This document shows positions 27,103 through 35,449 of a DNA stretch of 64,000 nucleotides, in pieces (the stretch's first letter is position 1; the number at the start of each line of letters is the position of its first letter). This DNA comes from Gordonia mangrovi (lineage in GTDB: Bacteria > Actinomycetota > Actinomycetes > Mycobacteriales > Mycobacteriaceae), in contig NZ_CP102850.1 of assembly GCF_024734075.1 (NCBI RefSeq), forward strand, positions 930,001 through 994,000, given 5' to 3'. A model generated the notes under the pieces. It had not been told where the DNA came from, did not search any database, and saw only the letters and a list, made by a program, of their open reading frames with translations. A program made the position numbers and the translations under genes.

Positions 27103-27806
27103 GTCGGATCCGAGGTCCAGAGCGCGTCCGCCTCGGCGCGCATCCGAGCCCACGTCTCCGGAGTGGTGAATTCGGTCAGCCGCGCTCGGTCCCACCACAT
27201 CAGCTGCGTCCGGTAGCGGTCGTCGGGAAACGGGGTGGGCGGGATGGAGCCGTCGACGCGACCGCCGCCGGACTCCCACCTCTTGAGGACGTGGTCGGCG
27301 GCGGTCGCCATCATGTGTCCGACCCCCGCCAACTCCATGATCGGCAGGCCCAGCCGCGACAACTGGCCGGCGACGTCGCGGGCGATCGGCGAGCGTTCGT
27401 CGACCCACGCGGTCTTGACCTCCACCACACCCTCATCGAGTCGGGCCTCGATCGCGTCCACCAGCGGCACCTGTCCGCGTTGCCCCGACCACTCCTCGAG
27501 CGCATGCGACTGCCCGGCGTGCTCGAACCGATGCTGCACCCGCAGGCCGCCGACCACCTTGCGGTCCTCGCCGAGGACGGCAAAGAACCGGGCCGTGCTC
27601 GCGCCGTCGGCGACCAGGTCGTAGTCGAGGGCCGCGGCACATCCGTGACGGGTGTACGCCTGTGCGGCTCCGCGCAGGTACCGCTCCCACAGGCGTCGTT
27701 CGGCGCGCGGAGTGGCGGTGACGAGGGTGTACTCGGGTGCGCGGAGCAAGCCGGTTCGGGCCGAGGCCGATTCGGAGAATTCAGTGCCGTCGAGAATCAC
27801 GGTCAT
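27081..27806 (-). CDS. GNAT-fold acyltransferase, autoinducer-synthase/FeeM-like
   Basis: A 241-residue protein resembling N-acyl amino-acid synthase/LuxI-like GNAT proteins. After a short N-terminal tail, RRLWERYLRGAAQAYTRHG is followed by FFAVLGEDRKVVGGLRVQHR (acyl-donor strand), VEVKTAWVDER and GHMMATAADHVLKRW, and a C-terminal YRTQLMWWDRARL. Such enzymes transfer acyl groups from acyl carriers to amino acids. AAAGG lies nine bases before ATG 27806. It is divergent from the ThiF-nitroreductase gene across a short AT-richer region with a perfect dyad, which suggests a shared pathway. The substrate is unknown; the family call is by pattern only. Confidence 0.6.
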   Translation of the reverse strand: MTVILDGTEFSESASARTGLLRAPEYTLVTATPRAERRLWERYLRGAAQAYTRHGCAAALDYDLVADGASTARFFAVLGEDRKVVGGLRVQHRFEHAGQSHALEEWSGQRGQVPLVDAIEARLDEGVVEVKTAWVDERSPIARDVAGQLSRLGLPIMELAGVGHMMATAADHVLKRWESGGGRVDGSIPPTPFPDDRYRTQLMWWDRARLTEFTTPETWARMRAEADALWTSDPTQLRSAA

Positions 27807-27873
27807 GACGGGGGCTACCTTTCTTAGTTCGCATTGAGTCGATTGACTGCGCGCAACTGACTCACAGACTTGC

Positions 27874-27889
27874 CATACTGCACAGTATG
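27874..27889. promoter_or_regulatory. Perfect 16-bp inverted repeat, candidate operator
   Basis: CATACTG and CAGTATG are exact reverse complements separated by CA. The dyad lies in the divergent gap between the GNAT gene (start 27806) and the ThiF-nitroreductase gene, just upstream of an AT-rich stretch that could be its promoter. A looser pair, TGAGTC and GACTCA, lies at about 27836-27865. No regulator gene is adjacent. Confidence 0.45.
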
Positions 27890-27961
27890 CGCGGTCATCG
27901 GACCATTATTTACCGGATCGGTAGCGTGGCAAACTATTGTTGCGTGAGCGAAGATACGATC

Positions 27962-30073
27962 ATGCAGAACCCCGACGGCGCCGTCGCGACCGTCTACACC
28001 GATGACACGGTTCCCGCAGACCTCCTCTCCGACCCGGGCATCGACGTGATCGACATAACGATATCGTCCGAGGTCGCCTACGCGGGGCTCCTACAACGAT
28101 CGTTGAGGAACCTGAGTGATGAACCTCCACGCTATGCCTACTTTCCGTGGCGCCGGACCCTGGTCCGGATACCCGGCCCGAACACCTATCGGCGCCTTCG
28201 TTTGGACCGCAATCGACACAAGATGACGCTGGAGGAACAGGACCGGGCCGCGAGTCTGCGGATCGGGATCGTCGGATTGAGCGTCGGGCATTCCATCGCA
28301 TTGACGTTGACATTGGAAGGCCTGGCCGGTGAATTACGATTGGCCGATTTCGACGCTCTGGAATTGACGAACCTGAATCGGGTGCCGAGCTCGGTGGTCG
28401 ATGTCAACACCAATAAGGCGATCATCGCGGCACGCCGAATCGCCGAAATAGATCCGTATGTGCAGACGCATTGCTTCACCGACGGAATATCGCCGGAGAA
28501 CATCGATGAATTCGTCGGCGGCCTCGACCTCGTGATCGAGGAGTGCGATTCCTTCGACGTCAAGGTCATGGTGCGCGACCGCTGTCGAGAACTCGGCATC
28601 CCGGTATTGATGGAGACCAGCGACGGCGGCACCCTCGACGTGGAACGCTTCGACCTCGAACCCCAGCGACCGCTTTTCCACGGCCTCGCCGGCGACCTGC
28701 AGGCCGACGACTTGGTGGGTCTGGATCGGGCCGCGACGACCCCGCTCGCGGTCAAGGTGCTGGAGCCGGCGAAGGTGACCGCCGCGATGGCCGCCTCGGC
28801 GCTGGAACTCGGCCAGACCGTCACCGCGTGGCCGCAACTGGGTGGCGACGTCCTGCTGGGGGGCGCCACCGTCGCGGCGGCGGTTCGGCGGTTCGTGCAG
28901 GGCCGGCCGTTACCGTCGGGCCGAGTGCGGTTCGACCGTGACGCGTGGCTCGACGGCCTCACCGATCCCGTCGCGGCGCAGTCGGCGTCGAGCACCGCTG
29001 CGCCCCGTCCCGTCGTCGAACCGCCCGCCCTGGAGAACATGTCCGGACCCGACCTGGTCGCCTACGCGGCGTCGCGGGCGCCGTCGGCGGGCAACCAGCA
29101 GCCGTGGCAGATCGACACCGACGAGCAGATGGTGACCATCTGGCTCGACCCGATCCGCACCTCGATCCTCGACGTCGGTCACCGGGCCTCCGCGGTGGCG
29201 GTGGGTGCTGCGACCTACAACGCGCGCGTCGCTGCCGCGAGCCGCGGACTGACGGCGCACACGCAGATCATCGGCGCCGGTGATCAGCTCGGGGTGCAGA
29301 TCGCGTTCGACGGCGCCGCCGATGCCCCACCCGCCGGCACCGAGCTGTCGGCGATGTGGGCCCGCACCACACGTCGCGGACCGGGTGACGGCACACCGAT
29401 GTCTACGGCCGATGCCGGCCAGGTGACGGCCGCGGCCGAGACCGAGCACACCCGCGCGATCGTGCTCACCGACCGGGCCGACATCGAACGCTATGCGACG
29501 CTCGCGGCGCGATCGGATCGCATCCGGTTCCTGACCCCCGAACTGCACCGGGAGATGTTCGCCGAGCTGACCGAGGACCCCGACGACCCGACCGGCATCT
29601 ACGTCGAGTCCCTGGCGCTGCCGCCGGCGATGAAGGGAATGTTCGAGGTGCTACGGCGGCCGGACGTGATGGCGCTGCTCGACGACTTGGATGCCGGTGA
29701 GGTGTTGGGCGCCGATGCCGCCGCCCGGGTGGTGTCGTCGTCGGCGCTGGTCATCGTGGTGCAGGACAGCGACGACCTGGCCACCTATGTGGATGCCGGC
29801 CAGGTCACCCAACAGGTGTGGCTGACCGCGGAGTCGCTGGGATTCGCGGTGCATCCGATGACGCCGACGTTTCTCTACGCCACCGACGACGCGACCACAC
29901 GCGGTCTGTCGGAGCGGCACGGCGAGGAACTCGTCGAGTTGCGTCGCTCGATGCTGACGACGTGGCCGTTGCGCGACGGCGAGGTACCGACGATCGTTCT
30001 GCGGCTGTTCCGCACAGACGAGGCGGCGGTGCCGAGCCGGCGGGAATCGGCCGGGCAACCGGCGACCCGCTGA
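27962..30073 (+). CDS. MoeY/Rv1355c-family ThiF(E1)-nitroreductase fusion
   Basis: A two-domain protein of 703 residues from ATG 27962. The N-terminal part is an E1/ThiF adenylation fold: RIGIVGLSVGHSIALTL (nucleotide loop), ADFDALELTNLNR (ATP-contacting Asp and Arg) and VIEECDSFDVKVMVRD. I see no CxxC zinc pairs and no catalytic Cys in the LMETSDGG region, unlike classical E1 enzymes. The C-terminal half is nitroreductase-like: SRAPSAGNQQPWQI (FMN-binding Arg/Ser/Asn), with the conserved tail of two-domain flavoproteins. M. tuberculosis Rv1355c has this fusion and also lies among c-di-GMP genes. Starts at GTG 27944 and ATG 27887 are possible; the last would overlap the dyad. The reaction is unknown. 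Confidence 0.8.
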   Translation: MQNPDGAVATVYTDDTVPADLLSDPGIDVIDITISSEVAYAGLLQRSLRNLSDEPPRYAYFPWRRTLVRIPGPNTYRRLRLDRNRHKMTLEEQDRAASLRIGIVGLSVGHSIALTLTLEGLAGELRLADFDALELTNLNRVPSSVVDVNTNKAIIAARRIAEIDPYVQTHCFTDGISPENIDEFVGGLDLVIEECDSFDVKVMVRDRCRELGIPVLMETSDGGTLDVERFDLEPQRPLFHGLAGDLQADDLVGLDRAATTPLAVKVLEPAKVTAAMAASALELGQTVTAWPQLGGDVLLGGATVAAAVRRFVQGRPLPSGRVRFDRDAWLDGLTDPVAAQSASSTAAPRPVVEPPALENMSGPDLVAYAASRAPSAGNQQPWQIDTDEQMVTIWLDPIRTSILDVGHRASAVAVGAATYNARVAAASRGLTAHTQIIGAGDQLGVQIAFDGAADAPPAGTELSAMWARTTRRGPGDGTPMSTADAGQVTAAAETEHTRAIVLTDRADIERYATLAARSDRIRFLTPELHREMFAELTEDPDDPTGIYVESLALPPAMKGMFEVLRRPDVMALLDDLDAGEVLGADAAARVVSSSALVIVVQDSDDLATYVDAGQVTQQVWLTAESLGFAVHPMTPTFLYATDDATTRGLSERHGEELVELRRSMLTTWPLRDGEVPTIVLRLFRTDEAAVPSRRESAGQPATR

Positions 30074-31138
30074 TCAGCCGAAGATCCCCCGCAGCACCTC
30101 CATGTCGGCCACGCGCTCCTTGTGCGTGCTCGCCACCGGCGAGGCCAGCAGGCAGGTGACGCCGGCCGCGCGGAAGGCGTCGGCGCGTTCGGCGACCTCG
30201 GCGCGCGAGCCGATCAGCGACATCGAGTTGACCAGGTCATCCGGGACCGCCTCGGCGGCCTCCTGCTTCTTGCCGTCGAGGTAGAGGTCCTGGATGAGCT
30301 TGGCCTCCTCGACGTAGCCGTAGCGCTGGGCGAGGGTGTTGTAGAAGTTCTTGCCGCGCGCACCCATGCCGCCGATGTAGAGCGCGGCGTGGTGACGCAC
30401 CAGGGTCTTGGCGTTGGTGATCTCCTGCGGGTCGTCGGAGATGCGGGCGGTGGCCTGCACGACGATGCCGAGTTCGCCGAGCGACGGGTCCCGCTTGGCC
30501 TTGCCGGCGCTCAGCGATTCGCCGAAGGCGGCGTTCATCTGCTCGGGGTGGAACAGGATCGGCTGGAACTCCTCGAACATCTCGGCGGCGAGTTCGGTGT
30601 TCTTCGGACCGATCGCGGCCAGCAGCATCGGGATGCGCTCGCGGGTCGGGTGGTTGATGATCTTCAACGGCTTGCCCAGGCCCGATCCGCCGTGCTCCTT
30701 GTCGAGCGGCAGGGTGTAGTGCTTGCCCTGGTAGTCGGTCTTGTCGCGACGCCACACCATGCGGCAGATCTCGGCGTGCTCACGAGCGCGGCCCACCGGG
30801 TAGTCGTACTTGACGCCGTGGAAACCCTCGATGACCTGCGGGCCCGACGCCCCGATACCGAGCACGAACCGGCCGTCGCTGATGTAGTCGATGCCGGCGG
30901 CGGTCATCGCCAGGTTGGTGGGCGTGCGCGAGTACATCGGCAGGATGCCGGTCTGCAGTTCCATCTTTTCGGTCTTGGCGGCGATGTAACCGAGCTGGCT
31001 GACCGCGTCGAAGCTGTACGCCTCCGGCACGGTGATGCGCTCGACGCCGACCGCTTCGTAGTCGACGAGGTTGTTGATGGTCTCGCGGAAGTCGCCCGCG
31101 TAGTTGATGGGCATTCCCAGCTTCATCGCAGCAGTCAT
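30074..31138 (-). CDS. LLM-class F420-dependent oxidoreductase
   Basis: A 354-residue TIM-barrel flavin/F420 oxidoreductase of the luciferase-like family. MKLGMPINYAGDF, ERITVPEAYSFDAVSQLG, LQTGILPMYSRTPTNLAMTA and RFVLGIGASGPQVIEGFHG are strong subgroup signatures of actinobacterial F420-dependent enzymes, followed by GKPLKI and MLLAAIGPKNTELAAE. It transfers hydride between reduced F420 and an unknown substrate. GGAAG precedes ATG 31138. It is divergent from menE across 225 bp. No substrate can be inferred from context. Confidence 0.9.
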   Translation of the reverse strand: MTAAMKLGMPINYAGDFRETINNLVDYEAVGVERITVPEAYSFDAVSQLGYIAAKTEKMELQTGILPMYSRTPTNLAMTAAGIDYISDGRFVLGIGASGPQVIEGFHGVKYDYPVGRAREHAEICRMVWRRDKTDYQGKHYTLPLDKEHGGSGLGKPLKIINHPTRERIPMLLAAIGPKNTELAAEMFEEFQPILFHPEQMNAAFGESLSAGKAKRDPSLGELGIVVQATARISDDPQEITNAKTLVRHHAALYIGGMGARGKNFYNTLAQRYGYVEEAKLIQDLYLDGKKQEAAEAVPDDLVNSMSLIGSRAEVAERADAFRAAGVTCLLASPVASTHKERVADMEVLRGIFG

Positions 31139-31363
31139 GGTCGGATTCTTCCACAGGAGTCGTCCGCATCACAGGGCCGGTCTAACGTTCGATAGCCCGA
31201 CGCCGACGACCGGCCGGGCGCCTACGATGATGCTCGTGCCCTCGCCGACAGCATCCCGCATCCCGCCGAGAGCAACCGCCATCTCGCCGACGGCCACCAT
31301 CGACGCGATCGGGGGCGCACCCTGAGATCGCTGCGCGCCCTGCACCTACCCCCTCGGCCCGAG

Positions 31364-32479
31364 GTGCTCGACCACCGCGCCGAACTCGCCGCGATCCTCG
31401 ACGGCTCGGCCGCCTACGTCCCGGTCCCCGACGACCCGCACGCCACCGCCACGCTGTGTGCGGCTCTCGGCGTCGACGACCCGATCGCCGACGATGTCTC
31501 ACTGGTCATCTCGACGTCGGGCACCACCGGCACGCCGAAGGGCGCCCAACACACCGCCACCACCCTCACCGCATCGGCGCAGGCCACCGCCGAGCACCTC
31601 GGCGGCCCCGGCAACTGGCTGCTGGCACTCGCGCCGCATCACACCGCCGGGCTGCAGGTGCTGTTGCGGGCGTTGGCCGCCGGGTTCACCCCGGCCGTCC
31701 TCGACGTCACCGACGGCTTCGACCCGGACGCCTTCGCCGACGCACTCGAGAACCTCGACGGCCCGCGCCGCTACACCTCGCTGGTCCCCACCCAACTCAT
31801 CAAGGTCCTCGACAACCCGCGCGCCACCACCGCCCTCGCCGCCGCCGACGCCCTGCTCGTCGGCGGTGCCGCCACCCCGGTTCCGTTGCTGCGCAGAGCA
31901 GTCGACGCAGGAGTGCCGATCATCCGGACCTACGGCATGAGCGAGACCGCCGGCGGGTGCGTCTACGACGGCGTTCCGCTGAACGGTGTGACGATCCGGA
32001 TCGACGACCCCAACCCCGACGGCGTCGGCCGGGTGGTGCTCGGCGGCCCGATGGTCGCGCACGGCTACCGCAACCGCCCCGAACATCCCGCGTTCGCCGA
32101 ACCCGGCTGGTTTCGCACCGACGACCTCGGCCGCGTCGACGACCAGGGAGTGCTGTCCATCGTGGGCCGCGCCGACGAGGCCATCAGCACCGGCGGGCTG
32201 ACCGTCGTGCCGCAGGTGGTGGAGGCGGTGATCCTCGACGACCCGGCCGTGCGCGAATGCGCTGTCGTCGGCCTTCCGGACGAGCGGCTGGGCGAGAAGG
32301 TGGTTGCCTTCGTCGTCGCCGCGGAGACCATCGACCCGCAACGCATCCGCGGCATGGTCACCGACCGCCTCGACCGCTACGCGGCTCCCCGCGAGGTGAT
32401 CGAAATCGACGAGTTGCCGACGCGCGGCCCGGGGAAGGTGAACCGCCGCGCCCTGCGCGCCCGCTTCTCGTCGCAGTGA
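31364..32479 (+). CDS. menE: o-Succinylbenzoate-CoA ligase
   Basis: A short (371-residue) ANL-superfamily ligase activating o-succinylbenzoate for menaquinone synthesis. [17 protein letters not shown] is the P-loop, RTYGMSETAGGCVYDG the A5 motif, GWFRTDDLGRVD the A7 Asp and RGPGKVNRRALRA the A10 Lys. The length matches the compact actinobacterial MenE. Sequence similarity appears to begin earlier (LRSLRALHLPPRPEVLD), but that part has no ATG, GTG or TTG in frame after the TAG at 31193; a CTG at 31322 has GGGGG six bases upstream. GTG 31364 is the first standard start. The stop codon lies inside an inverted repeat. Confidence 0.9.
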   Translation: MLDHRAELAAILDGSAAYVPVPDDPHATATLCAALGVDDPIADDVSLVISTSGTTGTPKGAQHTATTLTASAQATAEHLGGPGNWLLALAPHHTAGLQVLLRALAAGFTPAVLDVTDGFDPDAFADALENLDGPRRYTSLVPTQLIKVLDNPRATTALAAADALLVGGAATPVPLLRRAVDAGVPIIRTYGMSETAGGCVYDGVPLNGVTIRIDDPNPDGVGRVVLGGPMVAHGYRNRPEHPAFAEPGWFRTDDLGRVDDQGVLSIVGRADEAISTGGLTVVPQVVEAVILDDPAVRECAVVGLPDERLGEKVVAFVVAAETIDPQRIRGMVTDRLDRYAAPREVIEIDELPTRGPGKVNRRALRARFSSQ

Positions 32480-32515
32480 GGTGAACGTGCCGGAAACCGG
32501 TACGTTCACCTCACT
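32475..32515. repeat. Inverted repeat family A, copy 1 (menE 3' end)
   Basis: Perfect 14-bp arms, AGTGAGGTGAACGT and its complement ACGTTCACCTCACT, enclose a 13-base centre that itself pairs as CCGG-AAA-CCGG. It is the prototype of nine related copies between 32.4 and 49.3 kb. All lie at gene 3' ends, so a hairpin acting as a bidirectional terminator or mRNA stabiliser is likely, although no T-tract follows. The menE stop codon lies in the left arm. Confidence 0.85.
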
Positions 32516-32591
32516 ACGCGTCAGTGGTTGAGACCGCAGCTTCTCGGGTACAACTGTGCGTGACCCCCGCCGCGAGAAAGCGACACACACC

Positions 32592-33593
32592 ATGCGTGAT
32601 TTCCTCTGCCACAACTGTGGCCAGCGTCTGTCCTTCGAGAACAGCAAATGCCTCAACTGCGGCAAGCCCCTGGGTTTCTGGTTGGAGACCCGGACCATCC
32701 ACAACCTCGACGAGAAGGAGCGCACCGAGATCGACGGCACGCTCCTCGAGCGGTGCGAGAACACCAAAGTCGCGCAATGCAACTGGCTGGTCGCCTGGAC
32801 CGGCACCCCCAGCCTGTGCGAGTCGTGCCGACTCACCCGCACCCTGCCACCGGAGACCGACATCGAGGCCCGCGCCGAGTACGGCCGTGCCGAGACCGCC
32901 AAACGACGGCTGGTGTTGGAGCTCGACGAGCTGAAATTGCCGATCGTCGGCCGCGACGACGACCCCCAGACGGGTCTCGCCTTCGATCTGCTGTCGAGTT
33001 CGGATCAGTCGGTGATCACCGGCCACGACAACGGCCTGATCACCCTCGACCTCGCCGAGGGCGATGACGTGCACCGCGAGAAGCTGCGGGTGCAGCTCGA
33101 GGAGCCCTATCGCACCCTGCTCGGCCACTTCCGCCACGAGATCGGGCACTACTATCAGATCGTCCTCATCGACGACGACGTGCGCCCGAAGTTCGAGGAA
33201 CTGTTCGGCAACCCCGACGACGACTATCAGGCCGCGCTGGACCGCCACTACTCCGAGGGCGCACCCGCCGGCTGGCCGCAGAACTACGTGTCGTCCTACG
33301 CGACGATGCACCCGGCCGAGGACTTCGCCGAGACCTTCGCGCACTATCTGCACATCCGCGACACCCTCGACACCGCCGCGGCCTTCGCGATGGCGCCCGC
33401 CGGCTCCACCCTGGACAGCGTGCTGCCCGGCGACGTCGGGTTCGAACAACTCATCGGCTGGTGGTTGCCGCTGAGCTGGGCGCTCAACCAGATCAACCGC
33501 TCGATGGGCCACCCGGATCTGTACCCGTTCGTGCTGCCGCCGGCGGTGCTGGACAAGATCCGCTTCGTGCACAATCTGATGCCGGCGACCTAA
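32592..33593 (+). CDS. Zinc-ribbon putative metallopeptidase
   Basis: A 333-residue cytosolic protein. The N-terminus is a zinc ribbon (CHNCGQRL and CLNCGKPL), followed by another Cys group (CNWLVAW, CESC). The second half has HFRHEIGHYYQ, a HExxH zinc protease site, and AEDFAETFAHYLH, which supplies a downstream Glu/His as third ligand. This matches the putative zinc-binding metallopeptidase family often annotated in actinobacteria. ATG 32592 was chosen because it starts directly on the ribbon; GTG 32556 would add 12 basic residues. The substrate is unknown. It is bracketed by inverted repeats A1 and A2. Confidence 0.82.
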   Translation: MRDFLCHNCGQRLSFENSKCLNCGKPLGFWLETRTIHNLDEKERTEIDGTLLERCENTKVAQCNWLVAWTGTPSLCESCRLTRTLPPETDIEARAEYGRAETAKRRLVLELDELKLPIVGRDDDPQTGLAFDLLSSSDQSVITGHDNGLITLDLAEGDDVHREKLRVQLEEPYRTLLGHFRHEIGHYYQIVLIDDDVRPKFEELFGNPDDDYQAALDRHYSEGAPAGWPQNYVSSYATMHPAEDFAETFAHYLHIRDTLDTAAAFAMAPAGSTLDSVLPGDVGFEQLIGWWLPLSWALNQINRSMGHPDLYPFVLPPAVLDKIRFVHNLMPAT

Positions 33594-33601
33594 CCTCCGC
33601 G

Positions 33602-33642
33602 AGTGAGGTGAACGTTCCGGATTCCGGCACGTTCACCTCACT
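33602..33642. repeat. Inverted repeat family A, copy 2
   Basis: Exact 14-bp arms around TCCGGATTCCGGC, between the convergent 3' ends of the metallopeptidase and RelE genes; this is the expected place for a bidirectional terminator. Confidence 0.85.
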
Positions 33643-33644
33643 GC

Positions 33645-33926
33645 TCATGTGCGATACACATGCGCACGATGGTCGATGTCGACGATCAGCACCGTGCGGT
33701 TGTCATCATCGATCCGCAGGAGAATCCGATAGTCGCCGCGACGGGCACTGTGCAGGCCGTCGAGCTGGTTGCGCAGCGGCTTGCTCAGCCGCCGCGGATT
33801 CTCGGCGAGCGGACCGGAGATGAACTCGATGACGGCGTGCGCAACGCGTCCGGGAAGGCGCGAGAGGGCGCGGCGCGCGGGTGAGGCGATGGCGACGTCG
33901 TAGGGTTGCGGCGTCGAATCGCTCAT
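33645..33926 (-). CDS. RelE/ParE-family toxin
   Basis: A 93-residue RelE-fold protein: YDVAIASPARRALSRLPGRV at the N-terminus, PLRNQLDGLHSARRGDYRILLRID in the core and VLIVDIDHRAHVYR at the end. The basic core Arg residues match mRNA-cleaving RelE toxins. The start shares ATGA with the antitoxin stop, the standard order for Phd/YefM-RelE pairs. Repeat copies A2 and A3 flank the two-gene module on either side. Confidence 0.9.
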   Translation of the reverse strand: MSDSTPQPYDVAIASPARRALSRLPGRVAHAVIEFISGPLAENPRRLSKPLRNQLDGLHSARRGDYRILLRIDDDNRTVLIVDIDHRAHVYRT

Positions 33927-34198
33927 CGTGGGGGAAGACCGTGCTCGGCACGCAGGTCGTCGAGACTGATGGTCTTTCCGGCCGCGGATTCGTCGTCGGC
34001 GGCGGCGACCGCTTCGGCCGTGCCGCGCCGCGACAGCCAGTAGATCGTCTCGTGCAGCGATTCGAGGTCGTCGGCCGACATGAGCACCGCGGCCGGCTTA
34101 CCGTGTTTGGTGATCGTGATGATGTCGTGCGTCGACTCGGCGCTGTCGACCAGCGCGGAGAGCTTGTCCTTGGCCTCGCCAAGCGGCACGGTCGTCAT
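33923..34198 (-). CDS. Phd/YefM-family antitoxin
   Basis: A 91-residue antitoxin: VPLGEAKDKLSALVDSAE is the DNA-binding N-terminus of Phd/YefM, ITITKHGKPAAVLMSADDLE the dimer core, and the acidic C-terminal tail would wrap the toxin. It is encoded immediately before, and overlapping, the RelE gene, and probably represses its own promoter. Confidence 0.9.
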   Translation of the reverse strand: MTTVPLGEAKDKLSALVDSAESTHDIITITKHGKPAAVLMSADDLESLHETIYWLSRRGTAEAVAAADDESAAGKTISLDDLRAEHGLPPR

Positions 34199-34220
34199 AC
34201 GCCCATTTTAGCCACACTTC

Positions 34221-34237
34221 TGGCCTATCGATAGCCA
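34221..34237. promoter_or_regulatory. Candidate TA autoregulatory palindrome
   Basis: The 10-bp palindrome CTATCGATAG (34225-34234), flanked by TGGC and CCA, begins 27 bases upstream of the antitoxin start in an AT-richer gap. Phd/YefM antitoxins bind such short palindromes at their own promoters. Confidence 0.35.
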
Positions 34238-34264
34238 GGAAATAGGCTCCCCCGGACCTCCGCG

Positions 34265-34305
34265 AGTGAGGTGAACGTTCCGATTTCCGGCACGTTCACC
34301 TCACT
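34265..34305. repeat. Inverted repeat family A, copy 3
   Basis: Exact 14-bp arms around TCCGATTTCCGGC, 23 bases past the hydrolase 3' end. The eight bases before it (CCTCCGCG) are the same as before copy 2, so the duplicated unit extends slightly beyond the hairpin on that side. Confidence 0.85.
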
Positions 34306-34327
34306 GCTCATACCGCACCGACCGCCG

Positions 34328-35449
34328 CTACTCCGCGGTCACGAAGGACGCGAGTTTTTCTTCGACCAGCCCCTGGATCTTGTTCTCGTACTTCTCGATC
34401 GGTGTCGTGATGCCTTTGAGATCGGCGCCGGCCTTCTGCACCAGCTGCCCGATGAGTTTGGCCTCATCGATGGAGACGATGTGAAAGGTGCGGCGCGGTG
34501 TGAAGTCCTTGTGCACCTCGCCGGCGATGCCACCTTCCAGCGCGAGCTTGCCGATCAGGTCCAACTTGGTCTCGCCGGACCCCTCGGAGAAGTCGAGGTC
34601 GTTGAGATCGACCCACACAGTGTTGGGTCGGGTGGTGGATTCGAAGGTGTAGCGCAGATTGGTCAGGTCGAGGACGACCTGCCACAAGGTCTGCGACGCA
34701 TCGGGTTTGCCGGGCTCGGGATTGCGGAACGGCTGGGCGCAGTTGCGAATGATGCTCATCATCGCCGCGGTCGCCTGCAGCTGTGAGGTCGGCTCCGGTT
34801 GCACGCCGACGTAGTAGAGCGCGCGGGCGAAGCGGTCGGTGGCCAGGCATGTGCCGGGCAGCGGGTCGTCGCCGCCCAACCCTTCGTACTTCTTGACCAG
34901 TTCGAGTTGCTGGTCGTAGCTCGGCGAATTGGTCATCACCAGGTGATCGCGGCTGTGATGGATCTGGATCTCGCCGTCGATGTACTCGAAGATCGCGGAA
35001 TCCCCGCTGGCATCCTCGATGGCGAGATGCAACGCAGGTTTGCTGTGGCCCGTCGGATCGGCCATCGGAACAATCTGCGGCTGGGCCGACTGCGTCCACG
35101 CCACGGCTTCGGCGACGGTTTCGAAGTTGTCGAGGTAGTACTGCAGCCAGACCGACATGGCCAGCTGCGGCTTCGAGTCATCGGGAGTGCCGTAATCCGA
35201 CTCCGCCAGCCACAAGAGGTGGGCACCCAGCCCGCGTTCATTGAGGCCGTCGGTCGACAGCAGGTCGTACACACCCGCGATGAGGCTTCCGTACTTCGCG
35301 GTCCACTGGAGTTTGCCGGCGACACGATCGTCGCGCTTGATGCCGCGGGGCAGCTTCCACAGGTTGGTGTGCAGGTCCTGGTGGAAGTCCATGTTCCGGC
35401 CGACGATGACCGATCCGTTGGCATCTGGCCACATCACGCGCGTGCACAT
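34328..35449 (-). CDS. Choloylglycine hydrolase / penicillin V acylase-family Ntn hydrolase
   Basis: A 373-residue linear-amide C-N hydrolase. Starting at ATG 35449 places Cys at position 2 (MCTRVMW), the N-terminal nucleophile after Met removal. VGRNMDFH supplies the Arg and Asp, VMTNSPSYDQQ the conserved Asn, and DRFARALYY the later Arg. The longer in-frame version would bury the nucleophile and has no family similarity. Substrates in the family include bile-salt amides, penicillin V and N-acyl homoserine lactones. No signal peptide is present, so it acts in the cytosol. It is divergent from the PLD-helicase gene across 261 bp in which I see no further gene. Confidence 0.9.
   Translation of the reverse strand: MCTRVMWPDANGSVIVGRNMDFHQDLHTNLWKLPRGIKRDDRVAGKLQWTAKYGSLIAGVYDLLSTDGLNERGLGAHLLWLAESDYGTPDDSKPQLAMSVWLQYYLDNFETVAEAVAWTQSAQPQIVPMADPTGHSKPALHLAIEDASGDSAIFEYIDGEIQIHHSRDHLVMTNSPSYDQQLELVKKYEGLGGDDPLPGTCLATDRFARALYYVGVQPEPTSQLQATAAMMSIIRNCAQPFRNPEPGKPDASQTLWQVVLDLTNLRYTFESTTRPNTVWVDLNDLDFSEGSGETKLDLIGKLALEGGIAGEVHKDFTPRRTFHIVSIDEAKLIGQLVQKAGADLKGITTPIEKYENKIQGLVEEKLASFVTAE

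Noticed and set aside
31227-31325. 32-codon frame with tandem ATG just before menE
   Set aside because: It could be a leader peptide, but the composition is random-looking and no regulatory structure is visible.
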